Source: DATKKX01 sp035542775 (GTDB lineage Bacteria; Planctomycetota; Phycisphaerae; UBA1845; UTPLA1). Taken from it: a stretch of 18,782 nt of DNA. Each line of letters starts with the position of its first letter. Within the stretch, counting starts at the first letter, position 1. Below the pieces are notes generated by a model. The model made no database searches and was not told the DNA's origin. It saw nothing but the letters and a program-made list of their open reading frames with translations. The stretch covers positions 1 to 18,782 of the forward strand of contig DATKKX010000482.1 of NCBI GenBank assembly GCA_035542775.1. The letters are read 5' to 3'. Shown here one piece after another: positions 14,144-18,782 of the stretch. A program made the translations under genes and the position numbers.

Positions 14144-16302
14144 GTGGGCCAATGCGGCAGCAAGGCACGACCCAACAGGCATCGCCCGCCGGGCGCCAGG
14201 GTCGCGTTCGGGCCCAGGCGGGGCCTCACCATCTGTCGCTTGACGACGAAGCTCAATATCTTCCCGGCGTGGGCCCCCAACGGGCCGCAATCCTGGCCCG
14301 GCTCGGCGTCCTGACCGCGGGCGATCTGCTGGAATACCTGCCCATCCGCCACGAGCGGCACGAGGCCCGCACGGTTGAGAACCTCGACGAAGGCATGATC
14401 GCCACGGTAGTCGGCCAACTCGACGCCGTCAGCACACGGCACGGACGCAGCGGCACGATGGTTTCCGCGGCGCTGACGGACAACACCGGCCGTTGCAGTC
14501 TGTGCTGGTTCAACGCCGGCTGGATGCGCGACAAGCTGGAACGCGGCATGATCATTCGGGCCACCGGCCGCGTGACTTCCTATCGCGATCGGCCGCAACT
14601 GGTGAACCCCCGCTTCGAGGTCCTCGGGGAGGATGCGAAACCGGTGGATGAATCGGCGCCGGCGGAGATCGAGCCGGTCTATCCGGCGACGATGGAGATG
14701 TCCACTCGCGTGATCCGGCGGATTATTGCGACGAATCTCGATCGGCTGCTGCCGCTGGTGGAAGAGTGGTATCCCGAGGAGCATTTCAAGGAGCGGCGGC
14801 TGGCCCCGCGGCGTTGGGCCCTGGCAGCGATGCACCGGCCGCAGAAAGAGAAGGACACCCTGGAAGCCCGCCGCCGCCTGGCGTACGACGAACTGATGCT
14901 CATGCAAATCGCCGTGTCGCTGGCGCGACACCACCGCTGCGATTCCGCCGCCGCCCAGGGCCTGCCCTGCACCGATGAGATCGACCGCCGGATTCGCCGG
15001 CGATTCCCGTTTCCGCTCACCAGGGGGCAGGATCGAGCCATCGAAACCATCGTGAACGACCTGCGCGGGACGCGCCCGATGAACCGCCTGCTGCAGGGCG
15101 ACGTCGGTTGCGGCAAGACGGTTGTCGCCCTTTACGCGGGGCTGGTCACGGTGGCCAATCGCTGCCAGGTGGCGATCATGGCGCCCACCGAGCTGCTCGC
15201 GGAACAGCACTTTCGCTCCATCGACAAGTACCTCGTGGACAGCCGCGTGCGGTACGCCCTGCTGGTCGGACGGCTCGGGGCCAAGGAGCGTCGCGACCTG
15301 CTCGCCCGAATCGACAACGGTGAGGTCGACATTGTCGTGGGGACGCATGCGCTGATTCAGGAGGATGTGCGCTTTCTGCGGCTGGGCCTCGTCGTGGTCG
15401 ACGAGCAGCACCGCTTCGGCGTCCGCCAGCGGGCGACGATCCGGAGCAAGGGCCCCGCCCCGCACTACTTGGTGATGACCGCGACGCCCATTCCGCGGAC
15501 GCTGGCCATGACTGTCTTCGGCGATCTCGACGTAACGACCATCGAAGAGCTGCCTCCGGGCCGCTCGCCTGTCCAGACCCGCGTAGTCGACCCCGCGGAC
15601 GCCGACGCCGCGTGGCGTTTCGTCTGCTCGCGGCTCGATCACGGCGAACAGGCATTCGTGGTATATCCGTTGATCGACGAATCCGACAAGTTGGAGGTCA
15701 AGGCGGCGACAACCGAGTTCCGGCGCCTGAGCGAGCAGGTCTTCGCGGGTCGATCGGTGGGCCTGCTGCACGGGAGGATGAAGGCCGAACAGCGGGACAC
15801 GGTCATGGCCGATTTCATCGCCGGTCGGGTCGCCGTCCTGGTGGCCACAACCGTCGTGGAGGTCGGCATCGACGTGCCCAACGCCACCTGCATGGTCATC
15901 GAGCACGCGGACCGCTACGGGCTCTCCCAGCTGCACCAGTTGCGCGGACGGATCGGCCGAGGATCACGGCCGGGATACTGTCTCCTGATGAGCGACGCAT
16001 CCAACGAGGAAGCCAGCGAGCGGTTGAGCGTGCTGGCTCAGACCACCGACGGCTTCAAAATTGCCGAAGAAGACCTCCGCCTTCGCGGCCCCGGCGAGAT
16101 GATGGGCACACGCCAGCACGGCCTGCCCGAACTGCGGGTGGCCAATCTGGTCAGCGATATCGATCTGCTGCGTATGGCGCAGCAGGACGCGGGGCGAATC
16201 GTGCAGCGCGATCCGCAACTGCGCCAACCGGCGCAGGGTGTGCTGAAAGCGTTGTTGATGCGGAGGTACCGCGATACCATCGGATTGCTGGATGTGGGAT
16301 GA
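14140..16302 (+). CDS. recG: ATP-dependent DNA helicase RecG
   Basis: 720 aa against about 690 for E. coli RecG; the extra length is a basic, low-complexity N-terminus of about 30 residues. RecG reverses stalled replication forks and branch-migrates Holliday junctions. Seen: YLPGVGPQRA helix-hairpin (40-48), the OB-fold wedge domain (about 80-190, VVGQLDAV...ALTDNTGRCSLCWF), Walker A GDVGCGKT (320-327), Walker B DEQH (421-424) followed by RFGVRQR, motif III VMTATPIPRTLAMT, and the C-terminal helicase half with VVEVGIDVPNA and QLRGRIGRG, ending in the TRB-type region (LRGPGEMMGTRQHG). The start overlaps the LysM gene stop and no Shine-Dalgarno is obvious, so translation is likely coupled. The gene converges on the TlpA-like gene with a 27-bp gap. 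Confidence 0.97.
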   Translation: MSGPMRQQGTTQQASPAGRQGRVRAQAGPHHLSLDDEAQYLPGVGPQRAAILARLGVLTAGDLLEYLPIRHERHEARTVENLDEGMIATVVGQLDAVSTRHGRSGTMVSAALTDNTGRCSLCWFNAGWMRDKLERGMIIRATGRVTSYRDRPQLVNPRFEVLGEDAKPVDESAPAEIEPVYPATMEMSTRVIRRIIATNLDRLLPLVEEWYPEEHFKERRLAPRRWALAAMHRPQKEKDTLEARRRLAYDELMLMQIAVSLARHHRCDSAAAQGLPCTDEIDRRIRRRFPFPLTRGQDRAIETIVNDLRGTRPMNRLLQGDVGCGKTVVALYAGLVTVANRCQVAIMAPTELLAEQHFRSIDKYLVDSRVRYALLVGRLGAKERRDLLARIDNGEVDIVVGTHALIQEDVRFLRLGLVVVDEQHRFGVRQRATIRSKGPAPHYLVMTATPIPRTLAMTVFGDLDVTTIEELPPGRSPVQTRVVDPADADAAWRFVCSRLDHGEQAFVVYPLIDESDKLEVKAATTEFRRLSEQVFAGRSVGLLHGRMKAEQRDTVMADFIAGRVAVLVATTVVEVGIDVPNATCMVIEHADRYGLSQLHQLRGRIGRGSRPGYCLLMSDASNEEASERLSVLAQTTDGFKIAEEDLRLRGPGEMMGTRQHGLPELRVANLVSDIDLLRMAQQDAGRIVQRDPQLRQPAQGVLKALLMRRYRDTIGLLDVG

Positions 16303-16329
16303 GCCGGGTCGCGGGCCGCGAATCGGGCG

Positions 16330-17610
16330 CTACCGCGCCTTGATGTGCTCCTTGATGATCCTGGCGATTTCGGCCTCCCTTTTTTCCTCGAAACCCTTTG
16401 AGGCGTACAGGATCTTGCCGTCCGGTCCTATCACGTAGAACGTCGGCAGGCCGCTGACCTTGTACGCGTCGGCGACCTTGTCGCCCTTCAAGAGCAGGCC
16501 GTAGTCATATCCCTTGGTCTTCATGTATTCGACAGGATCGCCTCCGCGCTCCCAGGTGTCGATGCCGAACACCTTGACCGGTTTGTTCTTGAACTGCTCG
16601 TGCAGCTTCTGGACGCCGGGCATGGCCATCTTGCAGGGCCCACACCAGGTCGCCCAGAAATCCATTACCACCACGTTGCCGCGCAGGCTATTCAGGCTCA
16701 CGGTCTTGCCGTCGGGTGTGGACAGTTCCCAATTGGGCGCGTCGCAGCCCACTTCCAGGAGTGGCGCGTTGTCGTCTCCGGACGACTTGTATTCCCTGGA
16801 TTCATAGCCTGGAGGGGCTTCCAGACGAAACTCTTCCGGCTTGAAGGTCGGCGAGGTATCCAGGGATTTGATCGCGACGACGTACGCGTTCTCGCCCTCC
16901 CGGGATTCGGAGCCTTTCTCCGACTTTTTTTCAGCCATCAGATTGGCCTTGACGATCCGATCCACGCGATGAGGCAAGTGATCTTTCTTGCCGAAGTACC
17001 ACCGGGATTCGGAGTTGTTCTGATAGACGACGAAGACCACATCGCATTCCACGCCGCCGACGTCCTCCGTCCCCTCGTAGCGAGCCTCCTTGCCTCCAAG
17101 CTCATCGCTGAACGGCGTTGGAAAGAGGTATTCGCGCATGTAAATCGCCGTGGCGGCCCCCAGCAGGGCCGAGGCCTGCGGCATCTCGCCGTGAGCGAAG
17201 ACTTTGTCCCGTTCGTCGATCCGATACGCCTGCTTGCCGTCCGTGGCCACGATCAGCGGGATTTCGTCGGTCGAGCCCGGCTCGACCACAGTACCCTCAA
17301 AACGCATGAGCTGATTCGACGAGGGGATGCCGAGCACGGCCCCCATCACACTGCGCTTGCCCGGCTTGACTTTCAGGGTCCCCTTGATGTGCGCCACCCG
17401 GTTCTCCAGCGCCCCGACGCCATACAACTCGCCCTCGTACATGACGGCCTTCACGGCCTTGGTGGCATCATCCGCCTGCTGGAGGATCTCCTTCACGTCC
17501 GGCTCTTCGCCAACCGCTGGAGTCCCCGTGTCGGGCGGGTCCGCGAAGACCATCAACGGCAAGCCGAGGAACCCGGCGAGCAAGACCGCCATGAATTGTC
17601 TGTTAACCAT
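16330..17610 (-). CDS. Secreted TlpA-like thioredoxin fused to a lipoprotein-carrier-like N-terminal domain
   Basis: 426 aa. Signal peptide MVNRQFMAVLLAGFLGLPLMVFA, cleavage near residue 23, so it acts outside the cytoplasm. Residues about 37-270 resemble the LolA/DUF2092-type beta-rich domain found in planctomycete exported proteins: a helix EILQQADDATKAVKAV, then alternating strands and RWYFGKKDHLPHRVDRIV. Residues about 285-424 are a TlpA/ResA-type thioredoxin domain: FWATWCGPC with redox C323 and C326, cis-proline P389 (SGLPTFYVIGPDG). It probably reduces or exchanges disulfides at the envelope; the N-terminal ligand is unknown. ATG at 17610 gives the complete signal; ATG at 17592 is an alternative. 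The coding region has an A7 run at 16925-16931. Confidence 0.85.
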   Translation of the reverse strand: MVNRQFMAVLLAGFLGLPLMVFADPPDTGTPAVGEEPDVKEILQQADDATKAVKAVMYEGELYGVGALENRVAHIKGTLKVKPGKRSVMGAVLGIPSSNQLMRFEGTVVEPGSTDEIPLIVATDGKQAYRIDERDKVFAHGEMPQASALLGAATAIYMREYLFPTPFSDELGGKEARYEGTEDVGGVECDVVFVVYQNNSESRWYFGKKDHLPHRVDRIVKANLMAEKKSEKGSESREGENAYVVAIKSLDTSPTFKPEEFRLEAPPGYESREYKSSGDDNAPLLEVGCDAPNWELSTPDGKTVSLNSLRGNVVVMDFWATWCGPCKMAMPGVQKLHEQFKNKPVKVFGIDTWERGGDPVEYMKTKGYDYGLLLKGDKVADAYKVSGLPTFYVIGPDGKILYASKGFEEKREAEIARIIKEHIKAR

Positions 17611-17676
17611 CGTAAATCCCGATTCCAGATCGCCCGCCCTTCAGTCGTCCGGTGCACTCGACCGTCACAGCCGCAT

Positions 17677-17703
17677 GGCAGGCCTGGCCCACCTGGGCCT
17701 GCC
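17677..17703. repeat. Hairpin between the GT-C-like gene and the TlpA-like gene
   Basis: GGCAGGCC (17677-17684) pairs with GGCCTGCC (17696-17703), an 8-bp perfect stem with an 11-nt loop. It lies downstream of the GT-C-like stop and upstream of the TlpA-like start on the minus strand. No T-run, so terminator function is only a possibility. Confidence 0.4.
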
Positions 17704-17716
17704 ACCGTTCCGGGGT

Positions 17717-17736
17717 CAGCGGGCGCATACCCGCTG
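17717..17736. repeat. Second hairpin in the same gap
   Basis: CAGCGGG (17717-17723), loop CGCATA, CCCGCTG (17730-17736): a perfect 7-bp stem with a 6-nt loop, 44 nt beyond the GT-C-like stop codon. With the neighbouring 8-bp stem it forms a tandem hairpin pair that could end or process the upstream transcript. Confidence 0.45.
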
Positions 17737-17779
17737 CGCAGAACCTATCCACCCTCTTCTAACGTAGCCCCAGGCCGGA

Positions 17780-18782
17780 TCATTCGCCTCCCGATGGAAA
17801 TCGGCCATCCGCGTCGGTCGCGGGCCTCTCCCCCGGCATTGTCGCGGGTGTTTCGCCGATGCGCCAGCGGCGAATTTCCAGGTAGAGGGGCGGTTGGCCT
17901 GGGTACTCCGCGGCTAGTATGCGACGGACGATCTGGCCGGGCATTTTGCTACTGTTGAAATCATAATCGATTACAAAACCCTCGGCGCCGGCGGGGATAT
18001 GTTGCCATTCCTCCCGGAATATGCGCTCGGCATCCGGGAAGTTCTTGGGGGCGAAGTAGTACTTACCCACTTGCATGACCTGATGAAAGCCCAGCAATCC
18101 CCGAGCAGCCACGATGGGCATGTGGGACAACTCGCGCGGCTTGATCGGTGCGTACCACAACACGTAGATGTACGGTTGGTTGGTGTAATTGGTGACCAGG
18201 ATGAAGTCCGCTTCGTCGGCGTGCCTGGTGACGTACTGGATGGCCTCCACGAGCGCGGTCTGATATCCGGGGCGGGCGGCGATGCGGAATTCGCGGAAAT
18301 AGACATTGGCGAAGTAGACGGAATTCACTAGCACCGCGGCCATGATGACCGAGCCCGCGACTCGTCGCAGCCGTTTTTCCCAGGCCGCTGCTCGCCGCCA
18401 GAGCCAGTCACCACCCGTCGCGGCGATGATCGGGAAGAGCAGCATGCCGCCCACCGTTCGCATGGGATGCGGGTTCCAGTCGGCGCAGATCGCAGCGGGA
18501 ATCGGATACAGCAGCAGCCATACGAGGAGCAACAGGCGCCAGGGGTGCCTGAACCACCCGACCAAAAGGGTCGCTAGGCCGATCACGTAGAACGGCGCCC
18601 AGATCAGCAGGTGCTGGCCGACACCGGGAATCTCGTGGGCGGACATGTCGTCGCATTGGAGGAACTGGTACCGCGGCCCGACGTTCAGCCAGAAGTTGTT
18701 GGTGAACTGCCAGACCATCTGGAGCGGGGTGAAAGCCTTGTAGATCAGTAAGGCGGCGTGGGCTCGCGCGGCGAGATACTCC
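17780..18782 (-). CDS. Polytopic GT-C-type (ArnT/PMT-like) membrane protein, C-terminal part
   Basis: 333 residues are visible; the frame stays open to the right edge, so the N-terminal part with the catalytic loops is missing. An internal ATG at 18718 is not taken as the start. About four hydrophobic helices are seen (HLLIWAPFYVIGLATLLVGWF; RLLLLVWLLLYPIPAAIC; a segment around GGMLLFPIIAAT; VAGSVIMAAVLVNSVYF), then about 170 soluble residues with strands such as FILVTNYTNQPYIYVLWYAP. The pattern of a multi-helix membrane part, the short ADWNPHPMRT loop and a C-terminal extracytoplasmic domain is typical of GT39/GT83-like glycosyltransferases. No catalytic residue is visible, so the assignment rests on overall shape. 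Confidence 0.65.
   Translation of the reverse strand, partial: EYLAARAHAALLIYKAFTPLQMVWQFTNNFWLNVGPRYQFLQCDDMSAHEIPGVGQHLLIWAPFYVIGLATLLVGWFRHPWRLLLLVWLLLYPIPAAICADWNPHPMRTVGGMLLFPIIAATGGDWLWRRAAAWEKRLRRVAGSVIMAAVLVNSVYFANVYFREFRIAARPGYQTALVEAIQYVTRHADEADFILVTNYTNQPYIYVLWYAPIKPRELSHMPIVAARGLLGFHQVMQVGKYYFAPKNFPDAERIFREEWQHIPAGAEGFVIDYDFNSSKMPGQIVRRILAAEYPGQPPLYLEIRRWRIGETPATMPGERPATDADGRFPSGGE

Noticed and set aside
14038..15936. Minus-strand open frame of 632 codons opposite recG
   Set aside because: No motif, no ribosome site, and it runs antisense through the helicase motifs of recG.
16924..16930. A-AAA-AAG slippery heptamer inside the TlpA-like gene
   Set aside because: It codes for an ordinary Glu-Lys-Lys in a charged linker, with no nearby stimulatory element and no domain boundary that a shift would serve.
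16600..17958. Plus-strand open frame of 452 codons opposite the TlpA-like gene
   Set aside because: Antisense shadow that also crosses the hairpin-bearing gap; the minus strand has WCGPC and a signal peptide.
1..18782. CRISPR arrays, tRNA or rRNA genes, insertion sequences, phage or plasmid functions
   Set aside because: None seen on reading both strands: no regularly spaced repeats, no transposase or integrase motifs, no tRNA-like cloverleaf noticed.

Overview
The window looks like one contig of a GC-rich bacterial chromosome (roughly 60-65% GC by eye, not computed). Gene density is high and both strands are used. There are no rRNA or tRNA genes, insertion sequences, phage genes or CRISPR arrays. 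The gene mix suggests a member of the Planctomycetota/PVC group with at least part-time anaerobic metabolism: a eukaryote-like GH13_8 branching enzyme, a CHASE2-type adenylate cyclase, Tat and lipoprotein signals, TlpA-like and GT-C-like proteins, and an HdrABC-MvhD module. That assignment is inference, because no phylogenetic marker is decisive here.

Region 1 (1-4011, minus strand) is a compact operon read hdrC-hdrB-hdrA-mvhD. It encodes a soluble heterodisulfide-reductase-type flavin-based electron-bifurcation complex. HdrB carries the two CCG domains, HdrC two [4Fe-4S] clusters, HdrA the FAD and several clusters, and MvhD links to an electron donor. No donor enzyme (hydrogenase, formate dehydrogenase, MetFV or Flox) is visible; it may lie left of the window beyond mvhD, which runs off the edge. 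A promoter-like pair near 4201-4229 would give a leader of about 180 nt with three hairpins. A second long inverted repeat separates hdrA from mvhD.

Region 2 (4530-9183) holds a divergent Tat-exported DUF362 lipoprotein (plus strand), then, on the minus strand, a secreted protein of unknown function downstream of a eukaryote-type glycogen branching enzyme. Region 3 (9184-13556, plus strand) holds a large CHASE2 adenylate cyclase with two long insertions in its sensor domain, followed 74 bp later by an unusual two-domain protein: a P-loop kinase-like half with a degenerate Walker A joined to a half resembling nucleoside deoxyribosyltransferases. Region 4 (13763-16302, plus) is a small LysM lipoprotein whose stop overlaps the start of recG. 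Region 5 (16330-18782, minus) holds a fusion of a lipoprotein-carrier-like domain with a TlpA thioredoxin, then the C-terminal part of a polytopic GT-C-type membrane protein cut by the window edge.

The best candidates for something undescribed are the kinase/deoxyribosyltransferase-like fusion and its adjacency to the cyclase, the interrupted CHASE2 domain, and the structured untranslated regions of the hdr operon. Most of the remaining genes are ordinary housekeeping or envelope genes.
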